Notes under the pieces: generated by a model | Told to the model about the DNA's origin: nothing | Seen by the model: the letters and a program-made list of their open reading frames with translations, nothing else | Database searches by the model: none | Source: Rhodoferax sp. BLA1 | GTDB taxonomy: Bacteria > Pseudomonadota > Gammaproteobacteria > Burkholderiales > Burkholderiaceae_C | DNA: 64,000 nucleotides | Assembly: GCF_013416775.1 (NCBI RefSeq) | Contig: NZ_SZVI01000013.1 | Coordinates: 186,001 to 250,000, forward strand | Direction of reading: 5' to 3' | Program-made: the position numbers and the translations under genes | In this document: piece by piece, positions 25,851 to 34,938 of the stretch | Layout: each line of letters starts with the position of its first letter | Numbering within the stretch: the stretch's first letter is position 1

Positions 25851-28800
25851 GCTGCCACCCCCGTGCTCACTTCGGCCTGGGCCAACAATTCACCATACAG
25901 CTGCTGCGCCAAGTGTGGCAGGGCGTCTGCGAGCTCGTCGTAACTCGCAAAAGCGCGCTGCAGGTAGGCCGACTCAGCGCGTTCACCCCCGCGCTGGCCG
26001 CCTTCAAAGGCATCGCGGGTGGCTTCGTGCTGGTCTTTGGCCGCTTTGCCTGCCGCTACCAGCGCCTGGTTTTGGCGCTCGGCCAGCAGGTAGGCCCAGG
26101 CGGTTTTGCAGGCGACTGGCAGCGGCTGCACCCAGGCCTGGGCATAGGCTTGCCCCAGGTCGCTCAGTGTGGCCAAGGCGGCGTCGGCTGCCAGCGGGCG
26201 AAACACCACCTGGCCGTCGACCCCGAGCTGCACACTGGTGATGTGGAGCCCGCTGGCACAAGCCACCAAGTGCCGTAGCCACAGGCCCACCAGCACATGG
26301 TGGCGCGCGGCCAGATTGGCACCCCGGCCTTGCAACACCGCGCCGGTGCGCTCGGCCAGTTGCAGGCAGGGCAAGCCATCGCCCTGCCCTTGTGTCCACA
26401 GGCCACTGAGCGTGCCGGTTAGGGTCTGGCCCAAAGGCAAGTTCAGCTCAATCGGCACAGCGTCCAGCACCACCGGGTAGGCCTGCAACCAGGTCGCGCG
26501 TGACATCAACACCGTCTGTGCCTTGTCCATCAAGTCATTGGCCACACGGGCGCCAAACCCTGCCAGCGGCAACTGGCCAGCGGCGTGCAGGCTGCGCAGG
26601 GCCACAGCGCTGCCATCGGCTTGTAACAGCGCGGCACCAGCCTGGTACTGCTGCAGGTGGTTCAGGGCAAAAGGTTCGTCTTCTTGCTCCAGCTCGTCCA
26701 GTTCATCAAACTCCACCTGCAGCCGCTGGCGGAAAAATACCTCGACCGGCTGGCGCAGCAGGCGTTGTAGGTCGGCCAGCGTCAATGCGCTGGGTACCGC
26801 ACTGACCGCGGCTGCTTCAGTTACTTCACTATTCATAGCTACCAGCCGCCGATTTATCTGGGCTAGAGGCCGAATCTTCTCCCAATCGGCATCAAAGGTC
26901 TCAAAGCCCGACCCCTGCTCAAAATAGGCCTCAGAAAACGGTTGCAGCGGTTGCGCCTGCGGCACCCGTTCGGGTGCCCAGCTGGCATTGACCACATCGA
27001 GCAGCTGCGCCACCAGCACCGAGGGCGGGCGACTGCTGTTGTCGGCCGCGCTGTGGCCTTGCCAGCTGATGTAGAGCCGGTGGCGAGCTGAGAGCAGCGC
27101 CTCCAGAAACAGGTAGCGGTCGTCCTCGCGGCGCGAACGGTCACCGGCGCGCCAGCTGCTGGCCATCAAATCGAAATCGCGCGCCGCCTGCACACGCGGG
27201 TAGGAGCCGTCGTTCATGCCCAACAGGCCAATCACCTTGAACGGGATGGCGCGCATCGGCATCAGGGTGCCAAACTGCACACCGCCACCAAAAAAGCGCT
27301 GCTGCAACCCGGCCTCGGTGATGTTGGCCAGCCAGTGTTCACGCACCACCTCCAGCGGCAGGGCTGTGTCCAGCGCCGCGTCCTCACAGGCTTGTTGCCA
27401 GTCGGCCAACGGTGTCAACAGCCGCTCGATGGCGCGCTCATCCGCGTCATCGGCCGGGGCAAAAAAGCGCTCGACCAGGGCTTGCAAGAGTTCACCCCAC
27501 TGCGTGGGCGTGTGTTCCAGCTGCAGCAGGGGCAAGGTTTGTTCGACGGCATCGAGCCAGTCCAGCAGACCGGCTGCCAGCGGTGCATCCAGCCCGCTCA
27601 GTGCAGGCTGCGCGAGTGTGTCGCACCAGATGGCGCCACTGGTGCTGTCCTGCTCTGGCAGTGCCCCACTGCTGCCCAGCGCGTAGCCCAGCAGCAGGCG
27701 ACGCAGGCCAAAGGCCCAGGTGTTTTGCGCCAGGCCCTGCGCGCCCGCAGGCAGGCCCCAGGCCAGGCGGTGATTGGCATCCAACCCCCAGCGCACACCG
27801 GCGGCGGCCAGCCACTGCTGCACCTGGCGCACCGCGGCTTCGTCCAGGCCAAACCGTTCGCGCACCGCCGCCACCTCAAACAGGCCCAGCCAGTCGGCCA
27901 AGGAGAGGCGGCTAGTGGGCAAATTCAGCAACTGCTCCAGCGCCTGCACCAGCGGGCTTTGGCGCGGCGTGGTGTCGGCCACCGAATACGGGATGTAACG
28001 CGGCTGGCCCGGTGTGAAGCGGCCAAACACCGCGTGGATGTGCGGCGCAAAAGTCGCCATGTCGGGCACCATCACCATCACCTCACGCGGCTGCAGGGCG
28101 GGGTCAGCCTCCAGCCAGGCCAGCAGCTGGTCGTGCAAGACTTCAAGCTCACGCTGGGCGCTGTGGCTGGTGACAAACAGCAGCGAGCCGTCGTCCGGCT
28201 GGGCCTGCGTCGCGGCGGGTGGTGGTGTCAGGTTGAAGATGGCCGACTGCAGTTGCGCCAGTTGTGTGGCCGAAGCATCTGCCGCTGCCGGGTCCATAAA
28301 CACATCGACCCGGTTCCAGTGCGCGCGGTAAGACTCGGGCTCATCAAAGCCGTCAAGCAAATGCAAATAGTCACGCCCCTGTTTACCCCAGGACGCCAGC
28401 AGCGGCTGGACGGTGGTGGCGGGCAATGCCAGGCTGGCAGCCTGTTGCGGCTTGCCCAACTGCCTGCGGCGCACCTGGGCGCGCAGGGCCGCGTGGCCCT
28501 CGACCACATCACCCCAGAAATACTGACACGGGTTTTGCACCAGCAGCATCACCTGGCACACCTGCCCCAGCGCCGCCATGGCCTGCACCGCCTGCATCGG
28601 CAGGGAGGAAATACCAAACACCATCAAACGGCGCGGCACACCGGGCGGGCGCTGGCCGCTGTTCCCGCTGCTGACCCACTGCGTCAGTCTCGCCAGAAAA
28701 CGTTCGTGCACACTGGCGCGAGAGGCTTCCATCAACTCAGGGCCCACATCGGCACGGATGTCGCGCCACAGTTGCGCCTGCCAGGTATGTTCTGGCGGCA

Positions 28801-29368
28801 GCGGTTGCGGCGAACCCAAAGGCCCGCGCAACTGGTCCAGCCCATCGGCCCAGTCACCCAGCCAGTCGGCGCGGTAACTTTGGTAGGCGTCCAGCACGTC
28901 GGCCAGTTGCTCGGCCAACTGATACAGCTTGCGCGCCGGGTTGTCGCCCGACAGATAACGCTGCAACGGGGCGTACACCGGGTTAGCCGTGCACAGCGCG
29001 GGCAGCAGGCGCACCAGGCGCCAGAGCAACGCGCTTTTGTCAAACGGCATGTGTTCGGGCACCGCGTCCGCCCCCAGCACCGCGCGGTACATCTGCCACA
29101 GGTAGCTGCTGGGCAGCTCCATGCGGGTGGCGGCACAAATGCCCAGGGCGCCATCCTGGGCCAGCGCCAGCTCCAGCCAGTGTTTCATGCCGTTGCTTTG
29201 CAGCAGGATGACCTCGGGCTCCAGGGGACTGAGCGGGTGCGCTGCCACATAACTCACAAGCAAATCGCGCAGGTCTTCCAGCCGGTTGCCGTGCAAAACC
29301 ATGAAGCCACGTGGGCTGCTGGGGTCAGTGGCTGGGTTGGCGGGAGGGTTCACATCAGGTTTCAACAT
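25847..29368 (-). CDS. recC: Exodeoxyribonuclease V subunit gamma (RecC)
   Basis: A ~1173-residue subunit that recognises the regulatory (Chi-like) sequence and splits the duplex. Family landmarks are FMVLHGNRLEDL at the N-terminus, LQSNGMKHWLELALA, VFGISSLP, MVMVPDMATFAPHI and IGLLGMNDGSYPR. It is the first gene of recC-recB-recD, with ATGA overlaps. No start has a good ribosome-binding site: ATG 29368 is used here, ATG 29302 or GTG 29425 are possible. Around residues 831-845 a 42-bp repeat is read in frame (IRPLAQINRRLVAMNS). Confidence 0.93.
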   Translation of the reverse strand: MLKPDVNPPANPATDPSSPRGFMVLHGNRLEDLRDLLVSYVAAHPLSPLEPEVILLQSNGMKHWLELALAQDGALGICAATRMELPSSYLWQMYRAVLGADAVPEHMPFDKSALLWRLVRLLPALCTANPVYAPLQRYLSGDNPARKLYQLAEQLADVLDAYQSYRADWLGDWADGLDQLRGPLGSPQPLPPEHTWQAQLWRDIRADVGPELMEASRASVHERFLARLTQWVSSGNSGQRPPGVPRRLMVFGISSLPMQAVQAMAALGQVCQVMLLVQNPCQYFWGDVVEGHAALRAQVRRRQLGKPQQAASLALPATTVQPLLASWGKQGRDYLHLLDGFDEPESYRAHWNRVDVFMDPAAADASATQLAQLQSAIFNLTPPPAATQAQPDDGSLLFVTSHSAQRELEVLHDQLLAWLEADPALQPREVMVMVPDMATFAPHIHAVFGRFTPGQPRYIPYSVADTTPRQSPLVQALEQLLNLPTSRLSLADWLGLFEVAAVRERFGLDEAAVRQVQQWLAAAGVRWGLDANHRLAWGLPAGAQGLAQNTWAFGLRRLLLGYALGSSGALPEQDSTSGAIWCDTLAQPALSGLDAPLAAGLLDWLDAVEQTLPLLQLEHTPTQWGELLQALVERFFAPADDADERAIERLLTPLADWQQACEDAALDTALPLEVVREHWLANITEAGLQQRFFGGGVQFGTLMPMRAIPFKVIGLLGMNDGSYPRVQAARDFDLMASSWRAGDRSRREDDRYLFLEALLSARHRLYISWQGHSAADNSSRPPSVLVAQLLDVVNASWAPERVPQAQPLQPFSEAYFEQGSGFETFDADWEKIRPLAQINRRLVAMNSEVTEAAAVSAVPSALTLADLQRLLRQPVEVFFRQRLQVEFDELDELEQEDEPFALNHLQQYQAGAALLQADGSAVALRSLHAAGQLPLAGFGARVANDLMDKAQTVLMSRATWLQAYPVVLDAVPIELNLPLGQTLTGTLSGLWTQGQGDGLPCLQLAERTGAVLQGRGANLAARHHVLVGLWLRHLVACASGLHITSVQLGVDGQVVFRPLAADAALATLSDLGQAYAQAWVQPLPVACKTAWAYLLAERQNQALVAAGKAAKDQHEATRDAFEGGQRGGERAESAYLQRAFASYDELADALPHLAQQLYGELLAQAEVSTGVAA
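26835..26876 (+). repeat. 42-bp palindromic repeat, copy 8, in frame inside recC
   Basis: ATAGCT-ACCAGCC, then TATCTGGGCTAGAGGC and CGAATCT, opposite in strand to recC. The left hairpin arm is altered. It is read through as RPLAQINRRLVAMN in a Ser/Ala/Glu-rich, probably surface linker. Confidence 0.65.
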
Positions 29369-29503
29369 GTTGGCGATACGGGCGGGTGGCGACAACGAGT
29401 GTAGTGAGGTGGGCCGCTGGTTCACGCTCCTTGGGGCGTGAGTTTCTGTGTTTAGGCCGTTGGTTCGCGTGGGTTGATGGCGCCCGTGATTCGCGTGGTG
29501 CCA

Positions 29504-29648
29504 GGCGGGCGGCGGGCTTGCCGTTCTCCGGCCCCCTCGCGGGAGACGGTCTAGGTGGGCTTATTGCTGAGGTGACGCGCCTGATGCTGGTGCGCCGCCA
29601 GTCTCATCACGCGAATGGGTTCTGCGCCCGGCAAGCCCACCACCCGCC
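29504..29648. repeat. Fold-back (19-bp arms) upstream of recC with repeated ATTCGCGTG motif
   Basis: Arm 29504-29522 (GGCGGGCGGCGGGCTTGCC) pairs with 29630-29648 with two mismatches. The motif ATTCGCGTG with a following G/A-T-G occurs at 29489-29500 and, inverted, near 29606-29617. A related ATTCGCGTGG recurs at 30282, on the far side of the next gene. The 29426-29732 stretch has no gene of its own. Confidence 0.6.
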
Positions 29649-29701
29649 TTCTGTGGGTTGGGAGGTGGTGTGAGGTAGGTCAGATTAGAAACGGGCATAC
29701 A

Positions 29702-29726
29702 GTTTTCGATCCAACTGATCGAAAAC
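29702..29726. terminator. Perfect 10-bp inverted repeat just beyond the PD-(D/E)XK gene
   Basis: GTTTTCGATC-CAACT-GATCGAAAAC lies 7 bp past the stop codon of the leftward gene at 29733-30242. It could be a factor-independent terminator, though a clean T run is missing on that strand, or a protein-binding operator. Confidence 0.4.
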
Positions 29727-29732
29727 GAAGAT

Positions 29733-30242
29733 TTAACAGGTGTCGCCTACTGCAACAAATTCAGGCACATGAGCAGCAATGTCTTCATGTGCTATGAAGG
29801 ACATGAACTTCCGTGCGTCGTCTCCGTTGCGCGCCAAGAAACTGCGCGGCGCAATCAGCACTGTTTCCCAATCATCGTAGTTTTCATATTGCTCGTTCTT
29901 TCTCCAAGCTTCCGCTCTGGCTGCGTACATCTCGGGTTGGTACCGCGTGAACTTGCCGCCTGCCAGTTTGTTTTCGATATGCAGCGCCAAGCGCCTACCG
30001 CCGGGGTTCTCAAGTACGGCGAGCACATCTGTCTCGGCTTCACGAACAACAGCTTCTAGTGCGCCGGTATTCTGGTTCGGAAGGATGGTTCGCACTTTGC
30101 CCCAGGGGTGGTTTGAACGCAGCAAGACCAAGCGCGTGTACGAGCTACCCTTCTGTGTCTTGGAAAGAAACCAAAACCTGAAGCTCTCGTCGTCGCGTAG
30201 ATGCGCTTCCAGCAATTGGTCAAGTTGCTTTTCTGTAGTCAT
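29733..30242 (-). CDS. PD-(D/E)XK nuclease-like protein
   Basis: A 169-residue soluble protein with no named homologue I recognise. The order ETDVLAV, then ALHIENKL, then a conserved RYQPEMYAARAEAW segment matches the small PD-(D/E)XK nuclease-superfamily layout: an Asp on a core strand and the E-x-K of IENK, followed by a helix with Gln and Tyr. It is A+T-richer than recC. It sits next to a NERD-domain gene in the same direction (78 bp apart), forming an accessory nuclease pair beside recBCD. Phage or plasmid defence is a guess from context. Confidence 0.65.
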   Translation of the reverse strand: MTTEKQLDQLLEAHLRDDESFRFWFLSKTQKGSSYTRLVLLRSNHPWGKVRTILPNQNTGALEAVVREAETDVLAVLENPGGRRLALHIENKLAGGKFTRYQPEMYAARAEAWRKNEQYENYDDWETVLIAPRSFLARNGDDARKFMSFIAHEDIAAHVPEFVAVGDTC

Positions 30243-30320
30243 ACAAGGTAAATGAGTGGATTGGGACGCGGGGGGCAGTGGATTCGCGTGGCACCGAAGT
30301 GAGCGATATGGACCGCTACA

Positions 30321-31079
30321 TCAGGTGACTTTTTGGATCGTTCGACATTTTGGAAAAGCAGAGCACCCCCAGAATTTGCTACCAGCGAAGTCGCCGCTTT
30401 TTGTTGTGCGCACAACCATTTTTTCCCCACATTTTGGACATAACCTTGGTGCATCGGCATCTAAGCGGCGTTGAACATTCTGCACATGCTCACGATTTGT
30501 GGCGAACGACGGAGCCATTCTGCCGGTACCAATTGCAGTGATCGCTGCCTCAACTTCGGATCGCGATAGAAGAACTTCGGTCTTTGACTTGATGTAAGAA
30601 ATATATCCACCCGCGTAAGTGACGTTTGCCGGCATCTCCGTCTTGAAATCGCTGCCGCCGACAAAAACAACAACTGAGTGGATTTTCTCCGGCGAAAGAT
30701 TTAGCAGGGCTGCCAGTGCTTTGACATGCTTGTAGTTTTGACGAAGCGGGTTTTGAAATCTGTTGGTCGTCTTGAAAATTTTCTGTGTCCACATGGGCTG
30801 ATGTTCATCACCAAAAATCCAGCCGCTGTAGTTTTTTGTTTCAACAACGAACAAACCAAATCGTGACACGAAGACGTGATCAATTTGCGTTGTTCCATCA
30901 GGTGTTTTGAGCGTGACGTTGTGAACTGGTCTGTACTCCTTTGAGTCAAGAAGGAGCTTTGCAGACACCCTGACCAGCCATTCGCCAAAGATCCCCTTGA
31001 ACCACGGCGTTTTAACAACAGCGCTCGCAATCAGCAGAGGAAATATCCACCACAGTTGCGCAAAAAGTGAGTTGAACAT
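30321..31079 (-). CDS. NERD-domain nuclease-like protein with C-terminal topoisomerase-type zinc finger
   Basis: A 252-residue protein. An N-terminal hydrophobic segment (LWWIFPLLIASAVV, ~9-22) suggests a membrane anchor. A NERD domain follows (GEWLVR, TQIDHVFVSRFGLFVVETKN, GWIFG), whose D and E-x-K residues match the PD-(D/E)XK core. The C-terminus carries a C4 zinc finger (CPKCGEKMVVR, then GCSAFPKC) as in topoisomerase I tails, which likely binds single-stranded DNA. Codon use is A+T-richer than its neighbours. Predicted DNA-processing enzyme at the membrane; actual role unknown. Confidence 0.82.
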   Translation of the reverse strand: MFNSLFAQLWWIFPLLIASAVVKTPWFKGIFGEWLVRVSAKLLLDSKEYRPVHNVTLKTPDGTTQIDHVFVSRFGLFVVETKNYSGWIFGDEHQPMWTQKIFKTTNRFQNPLRQNYKHVKALAALLNLSPEKIHSVVVFVGGSDFKTEMPANVTYAGGYISYIKSKTEVLLSRSEVEAAITAIGTGRMAPSFATNREHVQNVQRRLDADAPRLCPKCGEKMVVRTTKSGDFAGSKFWGCSAFPKCRTIQKVT

Positions 31080-31136
31080 GGATGTTTGTACCTGACGAAA
31101 TCAAACAGCGAGGAGGTCAAAAACCACCCATCAGCC

Positions 31137-34100
31137 TCACCTCTCCAGGTAGGTCAGCAATGACGAAAACAGCAGCCCCGGGGCCACCGGTTTGATCAGA
31201 ACGTCGTCCATGCCGGCCTCCAGGCAGCGCGCACGGTCCTCGGTGAAGGCGTTGGCGGTCATCGCCAGGATGGGGGTGTGCTGGTAGTTGGGCAGCATAC
31301 GGATCTGGCGCGTGGCCTCCAGGCCGTCAAGGATGGGCATCTGCATGTCCATCAGCACCAGGGCGTAGGTCGAGACCGTGGCCCGCTCGATGGCCTGCAT
31401 CCCGTCTTCGGCGGTGTCCACGAGCAGGCCCGCAGACTCCAGCAGGTAACGCGCCAACTCGAGGTTGATCGGCTCGTCGTCAACGATCAGGATACGGGCG
31501 CCCTGGAAGTGCTCGCGGATCAAAGATTCGGGGTCACCAACAGCGGCCGGTGCAGCCAGGGTCTGGAGGCGCTCCTGGCGGTGCAGGCGGGCGGTGAACC
31601 AGAAGCTGCTGCCAGCGCCGGGCACACTCTGCACCCCCGCCTCCCCCCCCATCAGTTCAGCCAGCCGTCTGGTGATGACCAGCCCGAGCCCGGTGCCACC
31701 GTATTTGCGGGTGGTCGAGTTGTCTGCCTGCTCAAAAGAGTTGAACAGCCGGGGCAGTGCTTCGGGTGCAATACCAATCCCAGTGTCCGTGACCTCAAAA
31801 CGCACACACACCCATTGGGCGGTTTCTTCGAGCTTGATGGCCCGGATGGTGACTGTGCCGTTGTCTGAAAACTTGATGGCATTGCTGACGTAGTTGAGCA
31901 CTGCCTGCTGCAAGCGCGTTGGGTCGCCGTGTAAATCTGCCGGGAACACATCGGCGCTGACCTCCAGCTTAAGTCGCTTGAGCTGTGCCGATGTATGCGT
32001 GATCGACACCACATTCGACAACAGGCTGGGGATGGTGAGCGGGACGTTTTCGAGGACAAAACTGCCCGCATCAATTTTGGAGAGGTCGAGAATATCGTTG
32101 ATGACATGTAACAGGTGCTCGCTGGCGATGTCGATCTTGTCAAGCCGGTCCGCCTGTTCGGCTGTCAGGCCGCCCCGGCGCAGCAGGTTGGCCATGCCCA
32201 GAATGGCGTTCATCGGGGTGCGGATCTCGTGGCTCATATTGGCCAGGAAGGTGCTCTTGGCGAGGTTGGCCGCTTGCGCGGCATCCCTGGCCAGCACCAG
32301 CGACTGGTTGGCCTGGTCCAGGTCGGCGGTGCGGGTGGCCACCAGCTCTTCCAGATGGTGGCGGTAGCGCTCCAGTTCGGCGTTGTTGAGCTTGCGCTGG
32401 GTGATGTCGCGGTAGGCGCCATAACTTGTGCCATCGGGCAACAAAATGGCATTGATCTCAACCGGCACCAGGCTGCCATCCTGTCGTTTGAGCAGGAGTT
32501 CGGTGGTCACACGCCCGGTATTTTTGAGCGCCACGAAGGTGTTCGCCGAGTGTTCGGTCTCCTCCGCTGGTGTGATGTCGGCCACCGACATGTGGAGCAG
32601 TTCGTCGTTGGTATACCCCAGCAGCTGGCGGGCTTGTTCGTTGACGTAGAGGAACTGACCCTGCGCGTTGGAGATGAAGATGGCGTCGGCGGCATGGTCC
32701 AACACACTCTGGTAGCGCGACTCACTCGCCCGCAGAGCCGCTTCAGCAGCTTTTTGATCGGTGATGTCCTGAATGGCGCCGTGTACCCAGACCACCTTGC
32801 CGTTGTCCACCACCGGTTCACCGATGGTGCGGACCCATTTGCGACGGCCTTTGGCGGTGAGAAGCTCCAGCTCCAGGTCGTAGGGTTCGGCTTTGTCGAT
32901 GAGCTTGCGGATGGCCGCCTGGATCCGTTCGCGGTCCTGATCGCCGTAGTAGCTGAGGCCTTTGGCCACATCCACTGGGTCATCTTCGGGCAGATCGTGG
33001 ATGCGGGCGGTCTCTGGCGTCCAGTTGCCCTGCCCTGTTGCCGGGTCAAAAGCCCAGCCGCCGGTGTGCGACATGCGACTGGTGGCATTGAGCAGAGCTT
33101 CGCGTTCAGCCAGCGCACTCTCAGCAAGCTGACGCTCGGTCAGGTCGATGAAGGTAACGGCCAAAGTGTGGTGCCCATCCACTTGCAGGTGGGTCAAAGC
33201 CATGTCGACGTGAACCAGGTGACCATCTTGATGCAGCACTGGCAAGTCACGCACAAAGTCTTTTTGACGCTCAACGGCCAGCGCAAACTGCGCCATGGCA
33301 TACGCCTGGTCTTCGGGGCGAAAAAGGTCCGCCACCCCTTTTTCAAGCAACACACCGCGGCTGTAACCCAGCAAAGTCGACGCAACCGGGTTGACATCGG
33401 TGAGCCGCAGCGCTTGCGGGTCGACCAGCAGGATGGCGTTTGGAGAGTCCTCAAACAGGGCACGAAAGCGCAACTCACTCTGTGACAAAGCCATGCTGGC
33501 GGCCAAGCGCCGCCTGAACTCTTTGCCAAAGGCCAGGGCCAGCACCACAAAAAGGACATAGAGAACCACTTTGGTGGCCACGACTGGGTACCACTTCGCC
33601 AACAGGCTGTCGTATCGGGCCGTGATGACAATGTCCAGGCTGCTGCCACCGACCTTGCGAAACACCGCGACGCGTTTGACGTTGTCTGTGACAGCGACGC
33701 CGACATAACGCGTGGTCGGGCTGTTGGATCGCAGATAGCGCTGAAAAGCCTCGCCATGGGCGATGTTCTTGCCAATGTGCTTTTCGGGGTTAGGCAGGCG
33801 GTAGAGGATGTCGCCTTGCAGCGTATGCACGGCCACCGTGTCGACCACATCGTTGCTCAGCACATCCTGAAATATCGGGGCGAAGAAGTCGGGGATCAAG
33901 GTTGCAACCACCGCACCCTGAAACTCACCCTGTGGGCCACGAATGGCCCGCGACGCCACGATGATCTGTCGTTTGGAGACCCCGACGAAGGGCCGCGAGA
34001 TGTACATCCGGTCAAAGTCTTTGGGCTGGGCATTCTGGTGGAACTGGAAGTACTCGCGCTGGGAATTGTTGAAAGCGCGTATGGTCGCCACATCTTGCGG

Positions 34101-34472
34101 CGTTTGCAGGCTCTCTGCGGCCAGAACGCGGCCTGTCTTGTCGGTGGCGGTGATCGTGCGGACTTCGGGAAACTCTTTGAGGAAAGCGAGCTGATGTTGC
34201 GAAATGGCTTGTGCGGGCAGCGGCGGCTGGGCTTCCTTGTCTGCTGCCAGACTACGCAGGCCCACATTCAGTCCGCGCAGAACACCACCCACCTGGTACT
34301 CGGCCAGACGTGCCTGGCGTTCGAGCACCTGATACTCCGTGGCCAGCAGTTCTTCGAAATCCTGGCGAATGACGGCAGCGGTGACCAGTCCGGCCAAAGC
34401 GAGCACCAGCGCCAGCCCCTTCCATGATGAGAAGAACCGGGTTACCGAGCGTGATTCGCTGATTGCCTGCAT
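31137..34472 (-). CDS. Hybrid sensor histidine kinase (dCache, three PAS, HisKA, HATPase, REC)
   Basis: A 1111-residue inner-membrane sensor. Domains in order: N-terminal membrane helix (~18-35); periplasmic double-Cache-like ligand domain to ~295; second helix (~300-316); three PAS/PAC units (~330-700, for example ALFEDSPNAILLVDPQ and VLDHAADAIFISNAQG); a coiled coil; HisKA with the H box MSHEIRTPMNAILGM (~746); HATPase_c (VTDTGIGIAPEALPRLF, GTGLGLVI). Last is a receiver domain with phospho-acceptor Asp in LVLMDMQMP (~1041). It lacks an HPt domain, so it probably passes phosphate to a separate HPt protein. Ligand unknown. AGG and GGGAG precede the ATG. Confidence 0.93.
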   Translation of the reverse strand: MQAISESRSVTRFFSSWKGLALVLALAGLVTAAVIRQDFEELLATEYQVLERQARLAEYQVGGVLRGLNVGLRSLAADKEAQPPLPAQAISQHQLAFLKEFPEVRTITATDKTGRVLAAESLQTPQDVATIRAFNNSQREYFQFHQNAQPKDFDRMYISRPFVGVSKRQIIVASRAIRGPQGEFQGAVVATLIPDFFAPIFQDVLSNDVVDTVAVHTLQGDILYRLPNPEKHIGKNIAHGEAFQRYLRSNSPTTRYVGVAVTDNVKRVAVFRKVGGSSLDIVITARYDSLLAKWYPVVATKVVLYVLFVVLALAFGKEFRRRLAASMALSQSELRFRALFEDSPNAILLVDPQALRLTDVNPVASTLLGYSRGVLLEKGVADLFRPEDQAYAMAQFALAVERQKDFVRDLPVLHQDGHLVHVDMALTHLQVDGHHTLAVTFIDLTERQLAESALAEREALLNATSRMSHTGGWAFDPATGQGNWTPETARIHDLPEDDPVDVAKGLSYYGDQDRERIQAAIRKLIDKAEPYDLELELLTAKGRRKWVRTIGEPVVDNGKVVWVHGAIQDITDQKAAEAALRASESRYQSVLDHAADAIFISNAQGQFLYVNEQARQLLGYTNDELLHMSVADITPAEETEHSANTFVALKNTGRVTTELLLKRQDGSLVPVEINAILLPDGTSYGAYRDITQRKLNNAELERYRHHLEELVATRTADLDQANQSLVLARDAAQAANLAKSTFLANMSHEIRTPMNAILGMANLLRRGGLTAEQADRLDKIDIASEHLLHVINDILDLSKIDAGSFVLENVPLTIPSLLSNVVSITHTSAQLKRLKLEVSADVFPADLHGDPTRLQQAVLNYVSNAIKFSDNGTVTIRAIKLEETAQWVCVRFEVTDTGIGIAPEALPRLFNSFEQADNSTTRKYGGTGLGLVITRRLAELMGGEAGVQSVPGAGSSFWFTARLHRQERLQTLAAPAAVGDPESLIREHFQGARILIVDDEPINLELARYLLESAGLLVDTAEDGMQAIERATVSTYALVLMDMQMPILDGLEATRQIRMLPNYQHTPILAMTANAFTEDRARCLEAGMDDVLIKPVAPGLLFSSLLTYLER

Positions 34473-34938
34473 CCACCTGCTCCCTAGAGATCAAGGAAAT
34501 AACACGGTGCCATGGTGAACAACCCACCTGGCCAATGACCCGCCTATTTCCACCCAGTCCATGCCTGAAGGGCTACCCACAGCGCAGCGTCAACCTCAGA
34601 TGGTGTGGGGAAACTCACACTTTTTTTGTAGCTATCCAGCGTGATGACAGCCCGCCTTCAAGGTTGCCCCATGTTAGAGGATTGATCCCCGAAAAACAAT
34701 CCACGCAAGCCACACTTGTTGGCGGCCTGAAGCGGCCCTTGGGCACGCCTGGCTGGAGTACCGGAACACGTCGACAATTCCTTGCCCTGATCGCCAACGA
34801 AGACTGTCAGCCCTCATGCAGCTTGGCAGTCAGGAACAGCAACAAATATGCCTCTAGCCCTTATGGATAAAGGGCCAATAGCTATCACAATAGATAGCTG
34901 CTGAGCACCCCACCAGGGCCTGTGGGTGATCCCATGGC
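34473..34938. other. Intergenic stretch between the hybrid kinase and chemoreceptor
   Basis: A 466-bp gap. It holds the promoter region of the kinase gene and a well-preserved 42-bp repeat near its left end, next to a partial ATAGCTGCTGAGC copy at about 34894. A 135-codon open frame (34463-34870) has no recognisable features, runs into the repeat for its stop codon and is not called. Confidence 0.5.
34844..34885 (-). repeat. 42-bp palindromic repeat, copy 9 (well preserved)
   Basis: The + strand reads AAATATGCCTCTAGCCC, TTATGGATAA, AGGGCC and AATAGCTAT, with an intact GGGCCCTTT-type hairpin. A second partial start (ATAGCTGCTGAGC) follows at 34894. Confidence 0.75.

Noticed and set aside
22254..29368. 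recB/recC repeats as gene-breaking insertions
   Set aside because: Both genes remain open with all catalytic motifs, so they are not called pseudogenes.
34619..34660. Further 42-bp repeat copy (GTAGCTATCCAG then GACAGCCC)
   Set aside because: Only the first few bases match and the hairpin is absent.
34463..34870. 135-codon open frame in the kinase-chemoreceptor gap
   Set aside because: No domain or ribosome-binding site; it starts inside the kinase gene on the other strand and takes its stop from a 42-bp repeat.
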